Part shown: positions 34,601-42,556 of the stretch, in pieces
Position numbering within the stretch: position 1 is the first letter of the stretch
Layout: every line of letters starts with the position of its first letter
DNA from: Chelydra serpentina
Taxonomy: Eukaryota > Chordata > Testudines > Chelydridae
Direction: 5' to 3'
DNA: 64,000 nucleotides
Assembly (NCBI GenBank): GCA_037349315.1
Contig: JBAIAC010000026.1
Location: forward strand, 1,736,001 to 1,800,000
The notes under the pieces: model-generated
The model's database searches: none
What the model saw: the letters and a program-made list of their open reading frames with translations, nothing else
Told to the model about the DNA's origin: nothing
Made by a program: the position numbers and the translations under genes

Positions 34601-34825
34601 CCTGACAGATTTTTGCCCCAGATCCCTAAATGCCCCCCTCAAGGATTGAACTCACAACCCTGGGTTTAGCAGGCCAATGCTCAAACCACTGAGCTATCCC
34701 TCCCCCCCAAGGTCCCACTGACGGTGGATGCGAGTGTCCGAGGGATCCTGAACGTGCTCCCCACGCTCTCCGAGAAGGACAACGGGGCCTTTGTGGACTG
34801 GGAAGGGAAAGTTCTTCCCTGGTGA
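16477..34825 (+). CDS. Short-chain dehydrogenase/reductase, C-factor/sniffer-like (six exons)
   Basis: The joined exons are 16477-16617, 23454-23505, 28155-28342, 29942-30100, 33921-34040 and 34712-34825. They encode 257 residues, close to the usual 250 for this family. Each intron is GT..AG and the phases agree (0, 1, 0, 0, 0). Seen in sequence: the cofactor-binding TGxxxGIG motif at residues 12-19, NNAG at 93-96, catalytic Ser at about 156-157, YxxxK with Y176 and K180, and an HPGW turn in exon 5. Members of this family are cytosolic NADPH-dependent carbonyl reductases. The substrate of this one is not deducible. No frameshift or stop is present, so the gene looks functional. A broken duplicate lies upstream at about 13 kb, and the introns are packed with transposons. 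Confidence 0.88.
16917..18054. mobile_element. LTR-like repeat in SDR intron 1
   Basis: The segment starts TGTGACATACTGG. Its central region is AT-rich with tracts resembling in style, though not in sequence, the middle of the D-type LTRs, and the length is similar (about 1.1 kb). The end near ATCACCAGTCA is a guess. No attached coding region or clean direct repeats were found, so a solo LTR is likely but unproven. Confidence 0.4.
18055..19078. other. Unassigned intron sequence, partly G-rich
   Basis: 18600-18900 is strongly G-rich on the plus strand, which creates long but low-complexity frames. No gene or named repeat was recognised. Confidence 0.5.
19293..19306 (+). promoter_or_regulatory. 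Primer binding site of element E (tRNA-Leu UAA type)
   Basis: TGGTACCAGGAGTG is complementary to the CCA-tailed 3' end of vertebrate tRNA-Leu(UAA) over 14 bases. It lies within about ten bases of the LTR end. Confidence 0.65.
19415..19664 (+). pseudogene. Gypsy Gag fragment of element E
   Basis: Translated pieces contain [17 protein letters not shown], then [19 protein letters not shown]. This is the conserved start of the capsid region in many vertebrate gypsy Gag proteins (W..F...L..Y..A.G, then LLN..G..A). A stop interrupts it near 19537. Gag sequence continues past the inserted solo LTR, around 20805-20900, before becoming unrecognisable. Confidence 0.6.
19665..20804. mobile_element. Solo LTR, family D, copy D1
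   Basis: The 1140-base segment starts TGTGACAGGTTGG and ends CACTGTCACA. Perfect 5-base direct repeats GAACA flank it (19660-19664 and 20805-20809). No internal region is present, so this is a solo LTR left by recombination between two LTRs. The orientation is ambiguous: a TATAAAAG word is on the minus strand near 20388, and AATAAA words are on the plus strand. It interrupts the Gag remnant of element E. Confidence 0.9.
19925..19955. repeat. 15-bp-arm palindrome in LTR D1
   Basis: TTTACCCTGTATAAG and its exact reverse complement are separated by a single G. The same structure is present, with one or a few changes, in copies D2 (about 48922-48952) and D3 (about 61742-61772). Confidence 0.85.
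21060..21190 (+). pseudogene. RNase H fragment of element E
   Basis: In translation the segment gives [11 protein letters not shown] followed by [11 protein letters not shown], the RNase H start of gypsy Pol. It lies after a PVF..-like linker typical of the RT connection. It is cut off by the following repeat. Confidence 0.6.
21189..21830. mobile_element. MITE-like repeat inserted after RNase H of element E
   Basis: The segment starts AGCGGTGGGTCCCAAACGTT and continues with AACAACCTGTGAACCCC and an AT-rich core, resembling a hAT-type MITE family of reptiles with GGTTCCCAAAC-type ends. The right end and the direct repeats were not found. An unrelated GC-rich insert may lie at about 21500-21650. 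Confidence 0.4.
22233..22560. mobile_element. MITE with TAGGGTGACCA ends and 9-bp direct repeats
   Basis: The 328-base element starts TAGGGTGACCATATCTTCC and ends GGAAGTCTGGTCACCCTA, clear inverted termini. It is flanked by perfect 9-base direct repeats ATCCTGCCC (22224-22232 and 22561-22569). It has no coding capacity. Confidence 0.82.
22741..23130. repeat. GC-rich tandem array, about 110-120 bp period
   Basis: The unit CCGTCTCCACGGCTGAGC..GGAGCGGGGGG..GGCTGGCTCTGCGGCTGAGG repeats about three and a half times. Long proline/glycine frames on both strands are artefacts of the repeat. Confidence 0.85.
23281..23335. repeat. 24-bp inverted repeat at the hAT MITE end
   Basis: A left arm beginning AGGGCTGGTGCAAGG and a right arm ending CCTTGCACCGGCCCT are complementary over 24 bases with one mismatch. 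They are separated by five bases. Confidence 0.85.
23454..23505 (+). CDS. SDR exon 2
   Basis: Preceded by TATTCTCTTTCAG and followed by GTGGGT. It encodes codons 48-64 plus the first base of codon 65, ending in the VIIVL beta-strand typical of the second SDR strand. Confidence 0.85.
24855..25402 (+). mobile_element. 5'-truncated CR1 LINE, 3' end
   Basis: It encodes the last 150 residues of CR1 ORF2 without a stop until the natural end ([20 protein letters not shown] to [13 protein letters not shown]). A short 3' UTR follows, ending in tandem ATTCTATGA. CR1 inserts are usually 5'-truncated like this one. It is almost identical to the 3' part of the CR1 at 50780-52403. Confidence 0.9.
25448..25630 (-). 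mobile_element. tRNA-derived SINE with CR1-type tail (copy 2)
   Basis: On the minus strand it has the same head (TAGCTCAGTGGTTTGAGC) and tail (CCTGATATTCTATGATTC) as the SINEs at 6765 and 34516. It is inserted in the hAT transposase frame. Confidence 0.9.
27192..28154. other. SDR intron 2 remainder, unassigned
   Basis: A 184-codon minus frame (27096-27650) lies here with no recognisable domain or splice context. Otherwise nothing was recognised. Confidence 0.5.
28155..28342 (+). CDS. SDR exon 3
   Basis: Bounded by CTCTGTAG and GTAAGG. It encodes residues 65-127, including VTDPASI and the NNAG motif that supports the central sheet of SDR enzymes. Confidence 0.9.
28343..29941 (+). other. SDR intron 3
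   Basis: No gene is present. It contains the near-identical tract 29007-29359 shared with the upstream pseudo-copy. The rest is moderately similar to 13236-14300. Confidence 0.7.
29942..30100 (+). CDS. SDR exon 4
   Basis: It encodes residues 128-180. This includes IVNISSK with the catalytic serine and, at the exon end, SYRCSK with the catalytic Tyr and Lys. The donor is AAG followed by GTAAAG. Confidence 0.9.
30117..33250 (-). mobile_element. Tx1-like (L1 superfamily) LINE, broken, in SDR intron 4
   Basis: Pieces in minus-strand order: an ORF1-like proline/alanine-rich frame (33135-32158); the end of an endonuclease domain (about 32150-31920, with NHHSLVDVW and [13 protein letters not shown]); RT segments (about 31900-31300, with [29 protein letters not shown] and an AYADD active-site box near 31415); and a C-terminal region ending [16 protein letters not shown] near 30150. 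Frameshifts are frequent. Large internal deletions join ORF1 to the endonuclease end and the endonuclease to RT. The 3' end lies just inside intron 4. The clade call is from recognition of the RT and the C-terminal CPFC..ETLAH motif. Confidence 0.7.
32158..33135 (-). pseudogene. ORF1-like frame of the Tx1-like LINE
   Basis: A 325-codon open frame rich in P, A, E and S, without a recognised fold, lies upstream of the endonuclease/RT remnants on the same strand. It has the expected place and composition of the C-terminal part of a Tx1 ORF1. The upstream zinc-knuckle part is missing. Confidence 0.45.
33454..33720. mobile_element. hAT MITE with perfect 8-bp target-site duplication
   Basis: The ends are TAGGGATGTAAAT and TTTTACATCCCTA. 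Perfect 8-base direct repeats GGCTACAC flank it (33446-33453 and 33721-33728). The 267-base interior is non-coding. It sits 200 bases before SDR exon 5. Confidence 0.88.
33921..34040 (+). CDS. SDR exon 5
   Basis: Bounded by TCGCCCACAG and GTAGGT. It encodes residues 181-220, with [10 protein letters not shown] (the helix after the active site) and [10 protein letters not shown], the PG turn that contacts the cofactor in SDR enzymes. Confidence 0.9.
34516..34708 (-). mobile_element. tRNA-derived SINE (copy 3), abutting SDR exon 6
   Basis: The minus-strand SINE head (GGGAGGGATAGCTCAGTGG, plus about 34688-34706) ends three bases before exon 6. On the plus strand the inverted head reads CTATCCCTCCCCCCCAAG, so it forms the pyrimidine tract of the exon 6 splice acceptor. 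The CR1-type tail (about 34516-34560) is diverged. Confidence 0.85.
34712..34825 (+). CDS. SDR exon 6 (last coding exon)
   Basis: It begins after CCCCCAAG, supplied by a SINE, and encodes residues 221-257 followed by TGA. The end reads [13 protein letters not shown], the typical C-terminus of C-factor-like SDRs, so the acceptor choice is well supported. Confidence 0.88.
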   Translation, partial: VPLTVDASVRGILNVLPTLSEKDNGAFVDWEGKVLPW

Positions 34826-34900
34826 GACGCCCCCGGCCACGCGACAGGAGCCCTGGGCCAGGCCGTTCCAGTGACCGCCGTCAGCTGTGCTTGTGTCCTC

Positions 34901-34906
34901 AATAAA
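34901..34906 (+). terminator. Polyadenylation signal of the SDR gene
   Basis: AATAAA lies 76 bases after the stop codon, followed by a T/G-containing stretch. This is a suitable position for 3' end formation. Confidence 0.65.
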
Positions 34907-36276
34907 CCCACTGTTCTAACGCAACAGCCCTGAGCCCGGCCTGGCCTGACAGCCACTGGCTGCCCCACGGGTGGAGCTGCCGTGTGGGGGGCAGCTCCAT
35001 GTGACAGTTCCCACTGGGGAGAGTCTCACTGATTCCTCTCCACAGCCAAAGCCCAGAGCTGGCCTGCGTGGGGAGAGCTGGGATGGGGGTGGATGGAGAA
35101 GGGTGAGTGGGAGGCTGATGGGGAGGGTGGGCTGGGGGTGACTTGGCTGGCTGCCAGGGGTGGGAAGAACACCCGGTGGTTCAGGTCCTCAGGGCACATC
35201 CTGGGGGAGGGTTTCTCTCAGACCAACAGCAGCTGGGTTTCAAGAGTGTCTGGAGGGGGCCCAGGAGTTGTTAAGGGGTCTCCTCGTCCGACGTCCTAAA
35301 GCCCAGACTAAGTCGCAACCCCCCGTTTGGGGAGAGCCCGGTTCACCCATGAACAGACACCACGCTGAGCAGTCACTGCCGCAGGGAAGAGATCCCAGGG
35401 AGACCCCATGGGTCATTACACACACCCCTTCCCCCGCACTAGTGCAGTGTATGAGTCAGCCAGGCTGAGATATACAGGCCGACGCTCTGTAACCTGATCC
35501 GAGATGCCCCTACCCACAAAACAGCACACAGGGCACTGGGATTCGGGCGGCCAGGAGCCGCTGGGTATATCGGCTCTCTCTCTTCCCTGGACGATGGGCC
35601 CCTTGGGGATGGGGGAGCCCTCCCTGCCTGCACCCATTGGTTGGGGGAGGGCAGTGCCCTGTGAGGCAGGGCTGGGGGGGTGTCACACTTTCCCTTGGTG
35701 TGGGAGGGAGAGCCAGGAGGATCCACTCACACACACCATGTGGCCCCAGAGGGGACGGATCACTCATGGAGTCTGAGTGGGCTTTACACACAGAGCGAGA
35801 CCAGCCAGGAGAGGGAGAGGCACAGGGCCTCTGGAACAAGGGGGGGTCAAGGTGCCATGGCCCTCTCATTTCTAGAAGTCCACTTTTTGCTACGGGCCCA
35901 GCCCTCTCTCCCTCCTCTTCCCCCCGAGGCCCTGAATCCTGGCCCATCCGGAAGCTGGAGCCTGAGCAGCTGAGGGAGCCGCAGACCCTCCGAGTGCCTG
36001 GGGTGGAGGTTCCATGTCTCCCCACAGCTTCCCGGGAGGCTGTTATCATGACCCAGCTGCGGTTCTTCGGCCCCCGAGTCCCATCCCCCATGCCAGGCTG
36101 GAACCGGAGCTGGGTCCGGGTAAGAGTGACGCGGGCAGCTGAGGGGAGCTGTGGACCCATCACCTGCCCTGAACCTCCCCCTGCCGGGCAGGTGGAGGGA
36201 CCCAGTCTCCTCGGCGTGGCTCCAGCTTCCAGCTTGGGGAGGGGGTGGGGCCTTCAGAGGAAGAGGTTCCCGACTC
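34907..36276. other. Unassigned sequence downstream of the SDR gene
   Basis: Frames of 217-219 codons overlap on both strands (35510-36296). They have no recognised domain and look like chance frames in GC-rich DNA. Confidence 0.5.
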
Positions 36277-36326
36277 CAGCCACCCCAAGGAGCTGATAGA
36301 GAGAGAAGAGGAATTAGGGTGGGTGC
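36274..36326 (+). repeat. Short repeat, partner at 43904-43958
   Basis: CCCGACTCCAGCCACCCC and GAAGAGGAATTAG occur in the same order and spacing at both places, about 90% alike over about 50 bases. The two copies lie just outside the ends of the CR1-like LINE that contains the Harbinger element. Confidence 0.7.
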
Positions 36327-37388
36327 AGGGCCATGAAGGGGGCAGGGCCCCGTAACCCCAACTTTTAGGAAGAATCCATCTCTCCTGGAAAGGCACCAAC
36401 ACAAAAGAGAGGGGCTTCCCCACAGGTCTACGTGGGAGGACTCAGGCCTTCTGGGAGACAAGGAGACCCTGCTCTGCACTCAGCAGGAAGGAGCCGAACC
36501 AGAGGCAGGAAGGGAGAGGCAATTCTTGATTTAGTTCTAAGTGGAGCACAGGATCTGGTCCAAGAGGTGCATACAGCTGAACTGCTTGGTAATAGCAACA
36601 AAAAAATAATTGAATTTAACCTCCTTGTGAGGCGGGGAGGGGGGCGAAGCGGCGGAAATACCAAAGAAGCCCTCCACAGGAGCATTTCAGTTCAGAAAGG
36701 GGAGCTGCACAAAAATGAGGAAGCTAGTTAAATAGAAATGAAAAGGTACAGGCACAAAAGGGAAAAGCCTGCAAGCGGCATGGAAACTTTTTAAAAACAC
36801 CATAATAGAGGGTCAAACTAAAAAACACAGTAAGAGGACCAAATATATGCCACCATGGCTACACAGCAAAGTAAAATAAGTGGTTAGAGGTAAAAAGGCA
36901 TCCGTTCAAAATGTAAGGAGAAAGTCTACTAAGGAAAATAGAAAGGAGCATAAACTCTGGCAAGGGAAGTGTAAAACTAGAACTAGGTAATGCAACTAGC
37001 AAAAGACTCAGGGTATGTCTACACTACGGTACTAGTTCGATTTCTGTGAAACCGAACTTGTGAACCCGATATTTCCAGGTCGATTGTTCGAATCCACACC
37101 AGGGATGTTTATTCGAATGTCCGAGTCCACAGTAGGGGGGCAAGCGTCGACATTGCAAGCGTTGCACTGTGGGTAGCTATCCCACAGTTCCCGCAGTCCC
37201 GCCTGCCCACTGGAATTCTGGGTGTAGCCCCCAGTGCCTTGTGGGAATGAAATTGTGTCAAGGGTCGGTATACGTACATTTCGTCACTCGACCCACACTT
37301 CCGCCTTCCCTACGTGAAAGCGCCGGCGGGGAATGAATTCGCGCCCTTTTCCTGTGGCTGATAGCTCGGACGCCACTGGACAGTGAGC

Positions 37389-38672
37389 ATGGAGCCCTCC
37401 GCGATTATCGCAGATGTTCTGTCCGTAGCCAACAACTCGCGCCTTATAGCGCACCTTTTCCAGACTCTGATGCAGAGAAATCGGGAGAGGAGACAACGTA
37501 ATCTCCGGGAGTACTTAAACTGTGAAAGGGGCATTGATCTCTTGCAAAGCGCTGGACCCCGGACCCTAGACATCATGGTGGCAATGGGTCACGTTGATCC
37601 CATGGAACGGCGATGCTGGGCAAGGGAAACAAGCACTGACTGGTGGGACCGCATAGTGCTGCAGGTATGGGATGAGTCCCAGTGGCTGCGAAACTTTCGG
37701 ATGCGTAAGTGCACTTTTATGGAACTTTGTGAGTTGCTGTCCCCTGCCCTGAAGCACCAGGACACCCGGATGCGAGCTGCCCTCACTATCCAGAAGCGAG
37801 TGGCCATAGCCCTGTGGAAGCTTGCAACCCCTGACAGCTACCGGTCAGTAGCGAACCAATTTGGAGTGGGCAAGTCTACCGTGGGGGTTGCTGTGATGCA
37901 GGTAGCCCGTGCAATCGTTGACCTTCTGCTCCACAAAGTAGTGACCCTGGGAGACGTGCAGGCGATCATAGATGGCTTCGCTGCAATGGGATTCCCAAAC
38001 TGCGGTGGGGCCATAGATGGGACACACATCCCTATCCTGGGACCGGAGTACCAGGGCGGCCAGTATATTAACCGAAAGGGCTATTTTTCTATGGTTCTGC
38101 AAGCACTAGTGGACCACAAAGGACGTTTTACAAACATCAATGTTGGGTGGCCAGGAAAGGTTCATGATGCTCGTGTTTTCAAGAACTCTGGTCTGTTTAG
38201 ACGCCTGCAACAGGGGGTTTATTTCCCTGACCACAAAATCACTGTTGGGGATGTGGAGATGCCAACAGTGATCCTGGGGGACCCTGCCTACCCGCTAATG
38301 ACATGGCTCATGAAGCCATACACGGGAGCCCTGGACACTGAAAAGGAGCTCTTTAATTACCGCCTGAGCAAGTGCAGAATGGTGGTGGAGTGTGCCTTTG
38401 GCCGTCTCAAAGCAAGATGGCGAAGCTTACTTACTCGCTCCGACCTCAGCCCTAAAAATATCCCCATTGTGATTGCGGCGTGCTGTGTGCTCCACATTCT
38501 CTGTGAGATCAAGGGGGAGACATTTATGCAGGGCTGGGAGGTTGAGGCAAATCGACTATCAGCAGATTACGCTCAGCCAGACACCAGAGTCATTCGAAGA
38601 TCACAGCGGGAGGCGGTCCGCATCCGGGAAGCTTTGAAAGCTCGCTTCCAGACAGAGCGGGTTAACCAGTGA
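37389..38672 (+). CDS. PIF/Harbinger transposase, HARBI1-like
   Basis: 427 codons run from the first ATG (37389); an upstream in-frame GTG at 37383 is not needed. A helix-turn-helix segment (YRSVANQFGVGKSTVG) is near residue 155. The DDE_Tnp_4 core follows, with catalytic D210 in AIDGTHIPI, D260 in GWPGKVHDARVF and E334 in VVECAFGRLKARW. A GDPAYPL motif lies between the last two. The length fits the family and there is no internal stop. These enzymes cut the transposon ends and insert at 3-bp targets. It converges with the Myb/SANT gene. The frame is intact, so recent activity or selection is plausible. Confidence 0.92.
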   Translation: MEPSAIIADVLSVANNSRLIAHLFQTLMQRNRERRQRNLREYLNCERGIDLLQSAGPRTLDIMVAMGHVDPMERRCWARETSTDWWDRIVLQVWDESQWLRNFRMRKCTFMELCELLSPALKHQDTRMRAALTIQKRVAIALWKLATPDSYRSVANQFGVGKSTVGVAVMQVARAIVDLLLHKVVTLGDVQAIIDGFAAMGFPNCGGAIDGTHIPILGPEYQGGQYINRKGYFSMVLQALVDHKGRFTNINVGWPGKVHDARVFKNSGLFRRLQQGVYFPDHKITVGDVEMPTVILGDPAYPLMTWLMKPYTGALDTEKELFNYRLSKCRMVVECAFGRLKARWRSLLTRSDLSPKNIPIVIAACCVLHILCEIKGETFMQGWEVEANRLSADYAQPDTRVIRRSQREAVRIREALKARFQTERVNQ

Positions 38673-39442
38673 CTGCTACACTTCCGTAAACAGATACTGG
38701 ACCTTCCCCTGTCCCTTTACACATGTCCCGTTGCCCATCCTCCCATTACCAACCGCCTTCCCCCTCCTTGGATCAACGGTGTACAGTCACAATAAAGGAA
38801 AGATTTTTCTGTTTGAACCTGTTCCTGTACTTCTTCCTGGGTAATGATTATCACCGTGTAGGCATACGGCGGTGGGGGGGCGGTTTGGTTGGGGGACACT
38901 TCCCTTCAAAGGGGAAGCTGTTGATCCTGCCCAAAGCACAGTGCCAAGAGGTGTTCCGCTTGCTTAAAGGGACCATCAACCTCTCCTAATCCCATGTGTG
39001 TGTGGTGGTGTCTATGTGCCTTGTACGTATTGAGTATCGCCAACGGATCACACAGTGCATTGATCTATCCAGCAGGCTACTGTCAGCAGCAAAAGATCAG
39101 CGACCACCCTCCCCAAACATACAGTGCACCACCCAACCCCCAACCCCACGTTTAGAACGTAGAAACCAGCACAACGAAGGAAAGGTGTGCTTAATGCATG
39201 CAATGTGTACTGTGCTTGTCACTTCAGCAGTTAACCTGTCTGCACCCTCGTTTGTGCTCCCATTCTCTGCACTTAAAAACCATGTTAACCACTACCCAGA
39301 GACACAAACGGTCCCATTTAAAACACTCAGGGAAACATCGGTGAACCAAAAAACAAGATTTATTCAACAAAACAGTAACTTAACATGGAACCTGGGAAGG
39401 GAGGTGCTCAGGGGTGCTGCTGGATGGAGAGGAGGGAAAAGT
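38673..39442. other. Space between the convergent Harbinger genes
   Basis: An AATAAAGG word at about 38793 may end the transposase transcript. No gene was seen. Confidence 0.5.
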
Positions 39443-39924
39443 CTATGGTTTTGGGAATGACAGCCTTCTGCTACTGCAGCGGTCTGCAGGGGTGGATTGA
39501 GTATTTCCACGCACCCTGGCTCCCCTTGTCCTAGTGACTTTTGGGGAGGAAGCCACTGGACTTGGTGGCGGGGGAGGGCGGCTTGAAAGAACATACAGAG
39601 GCGCTCTTTCCTCATGCCTCCTGTCCTGGAGAATATCCACTAGGCGCCGGAGCGTGTCTGTTTGCTCCCTCATTATTCCCAGCATTGTTTGGGTCGCCTG
39701 CTGATCCTCCTGCCGCCACCTGTCCTCGCGCGCTTCAGCCCTCTGCTCCCGTTCCCTGGCTGCTCGCTCGTACCGTGCGAAGTCCTCTCTGCGCTGTGCC
39801 GCCTCCCTCTGTGACAGCATCACTAATTCCGAGAACATGTCATCCCTGGTTCTCTTTTTGCGCCGCCTTATCTGGACTAGGCCATGGGTGGGAGAAGCAC
39901 TGGTAGGGCGGGAGACAGTCACAG
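39443..39924 (-). CDS. Myb/SANT gene exon 2
   Basis: It begins after TTTATCCCACAG on the minus strand. It encodes the basic segment and coiled coil that probably mediate dimerisation or transposase contact. It ends in a serine/arginine-rich tail. Confidence 0.8.
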
Positions 39925-41915
39925 CTGTGGGATAAATGAAAGGGAGTGAATTCCTCAGAATGATACTTTTTCAAGAACAATGACCATACTCTTTCACCGT
40001 GAATAGGACCAAAGACAGTGCCTATCACATGTACACGTACTACAAGGTCAAATACTATGCCTTAAGGCTGAGTGAGTGTCTGGGGTCCCGGTATACGGAT
40101 CCCAGAAGCCTTGCCGTACACAGAAAATCACCTCTCTGAAAACCATGGTAAGGTGCTTACTTTTGACTGCTGCGAGATTGCTTCACAGCACTGCTCTACT
40201 CCCATGTCTCCCTCAGTGTTCCTGGCGGTGGTCAGTAACTGCTGCTGGCCAAACCGATAATCTACGGCGGCTGTCCTAACCCCCCCCCCCCCCCCGTCCG
40301 CGTTGCCGCTCCAGGGAACCAAAAATGCCCGCGAACCGCTCTGCGTGAACGGCTCGCCTACCCTCCCCCCCCCCCCTCATCGTGGCAGCTCCAGGGAACC
40401 AAAAATGCCCGCGAACCGCTCTGCGTGAACGGCTCGCCTCCCCTCCCCCCCCCTCATCGTGGCAGCTCCAGGGAACCAAAAATGCCCGCGAACCGCTCTG
40501 CGTGAACGGCTCGCCTACCCTTCCCCCCCCTCCGCGTGGCAGCTCCAGGGAACCAAAAATGCCCGCGAACCGCTCTGCGTGAACAGCTCGCCAACCCTTC
40601 CCCCCCCTCCGCATGGCTGCTCCAGGGAACCAAAAATGCCCGCGAACCGCTCTGCGTGAACGGCTCACCTACCCTCCCCCCCCTCCGCGTGGCTGCTCTA
40701 GGGAATCAAAAATGCCCGCGAACCGCTCAGCGTGAACGGCTCGCCTATCCTATCCCCGGTGTAGCGTTGCCGGTCCCCGGGACTGTCCCTACCCGCGCAC
40801 CGATATGTACTACTGGTTTTGCTCCCGACCCCCTACCACCACGCGTTAACGTAAACAGCCGGGTGTCTGTCTGTAAGGGGAAAAGGAAGCATGCAGTATA
40901 CTAATTATACCACTCATTCGAACCAGGACCCCATGACTGATATCACTCTGATGAGGATTACGGAGACAGAGAAAATCTGCATGCTGAGTCAATGCAAGCA
41001 AACCCCGGGGCCGTATGCTGCCATGCTATGCAAGGCAATGATACCAGAGTACCTGCTGCTCGCATGGCGTGGGAAAGTATCCTACCATGGAGGAGACAAT
41101 AAGGCAGCTCTCCCAGTGAACGTGCTAAACAAGCTATCGCTGTACCTTCAAGACAGCTTCTCTGAGATCTCTGCTGGTGATTACACCTCTATCCCCATAC
41201 ATATTGACAGACTTTTCGAATAGTTGCACGGGAAAGCGACTCCAAGGTGAAGCGCATAAGGCCAATGAAGCCACAGTTACAGAGCGCTAACACACCATAA
41301 CCATTGTATTGAAAATAAATGTCTAAAACACTGACCTGATGATCCCTCTCCTGATTCCTGGTCAGGAATGCTGCCTTGGGAGTGTTCGAAGGGCAGCGCA
41401 GTCAGGGTGAGGAATAGTTCCTGGCTGTCGGGGAAATCTCCAGGGTGACCGCTTTCGATTGCCTCGTCCCCCTGCCCTCCTTCCTCTTCTTCGCCGTCAG
41501 CGAAAACCTCCTCCGATGTGTCCGTAGAATGGATCCCATCATCGGTGTCCACGGACACTGGTGGGGTAGTTGTTGCCGCACCACCGAGCATGGCGTGCAG
41601 TGCCTCGTAAAATCGGCAAGTCTGAGGCGCTGAGCCGGAGCGTCCGTTGGACTCTTTGGTCTTTTGGTACGCCTGACGTAGCTCCTTGATTTTGACACGG
41701 CACTGCGTAGCATCCCGGCTGTACCCTCTCTCCGTCATAGCCTGGGAAATCTTCTCGTAAATTTTGGCATTCCGTCTTTTTGAACGGAGCTCGGCTAGGA
41801 TCGATTCATCGCCCCACACAGCGATGAGATCCAAAACCTCACGATCACTCCATGTTGGAGCTCTCTTTCTATTCAGTGATGGCATCAAAACCACCGCTGT
41901 AGAGCTCTGCATCAT
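39443..41915 (-). CDS. Harbinger Myb/SANT-like DNA-binding protein (two exons)
   Basis: Exon 1 is 41915-41336 and exon 2 is 39924-39443, joining to about 353 residues. The donor (CAG then GTCAGT) and acceptor (TTTATCCCACAG) agree in phase 1. The N-terminal Myb/SANT-like domain includes RAPTWSDREVLDLIAVWGD, AKIYEKISQAM, CRVKIKELRQAYQKTKE and CRFYEALHAML. An acidic linker follows (EEVFADGEEEEGG, then DSQELFLTL). Exon 2 gives a basic IRRRKKRTRDDMF segment and a long charged coiled coil (AREREQRAEAREDRWRQE). The start is chosen at MMQSS, the first ATG pair before the domain. Proteins with this layout are commonly encoded beside HARBI1-like transposases in reptile genomes. Confidence 0.85.
40295..40760. 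repeat. 77-bp minisatellite in the Myb/SANT intron
   Basis: Six units begin at 40311, 40391, 40468, 40545, 40622 and 40698, with a period of 76-80 bases. The unit contains CCAGGGAACCAAAAATGCC and GCGAACCGCTCTGCGTGAAC, followed by a variable C run. Units are about 95% alike. In-frame repeated peptides on both strands are artefacts. Confidence 0.92.
41336..41915 (-). CDS. Myb/SANT gene exon 1
   Basis: It carries the start codon, the three-helix Myb/SANT-like domain and the acidic linker. It ends GGATCATCAG before the GTCAGT donor. Confidence 0.82.
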
Positions 41916-42556
41916 TGCCAGTGCTGCTGAGCTCGCCACTATGTCCAAAGAGGCAATGGGATTCAAAATGGTCACAGAGGAAAAAGCATTCAAATTTTCG
42001 CGGGGATTTCTCTGAGTGGCAGGTCAGAGCATCCGAGTACACAATACTGCCCTGAGCGTCCACCGAGTGGTGCACTGTGGGATAGCTCCCGGAGCTATTA
42101 GCGTTGAATTCCGTCCACAGTACCTCGCATTCAACATGCCCATTTCGAATTTGGCGCTACTCCCCTCGTCAGGGTGGAGTACCGAAATCGATTCAAGGAG
42201 CCCTTAATGTCGAAATAAACTGCTTCCTAATGTGGACGGGTGGGGGATTAAATCGAGTTAACGCTGATAAATTCGACATAAAGTCCTAGTGTAGACCTGG
42301 CCTCAGAAACTAACAGCAATTTTTTCAAAAGTAGATCAAAAGAAGGAAGCCTGCCAAACAATCAGTGGGACCCCTGGAAGATGGAGAAGCTAAATGAATT
42401 CTTTGCATCGGTTGTCACTACAGACGATGTGAGGGAAATTCCACATCTGGGCTTATCGATTTAAGAGACAAATCTGTCCCAGATCGAGGTTTTGGAAGAA
42501 ATTGATAAATTATACATGAATAAGTCATCAGGAACAGGTGATGTTCACCCACGAGT

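Larger units (their letters stand above)
37011..42302. mobile_element. Two-gene PIF/Harbinger DNA transposon, apparently complete
   Basis: The left end reads GGGTATGTCTACACTA (37011-37026) and the inverted right end GGCCAGGTCTACACTA (42287-42302). The direct repeat TCA flanks both ends (37008-37010 and 42303-42305), a 3-base duplication as expected for this superfamily; it can also be read as 5-base CTCAG. Inside are a HARBI1-like transposase on the plus strand and a spliced Myb/SANT protein gene on the minus strand. Both are open. In known Harbinger systems the Myb-like protein binds the transposase, carries it to the nucleus and helps recognise the ends. Confidence 0.88.

Noticed and set aside
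35900..36130. Possible exon ending in CCGGGTAAGAG
   Set aside because: A good donor-like site exists, but no matching acceptor, domain or partner exon could be found.
35510..36296. Overlapping frames of about 217-219 codons downstream of the SDR gene
   Set aside because: They exist on both strands in GC-rich DNA, with no conserved motif or splice signals that chain with neighbours.
40276..40668. Repeated peptide frames on both strands
   Set aside because: They are translations of the 77-bp minisatellite in the Myb/SANT intron.
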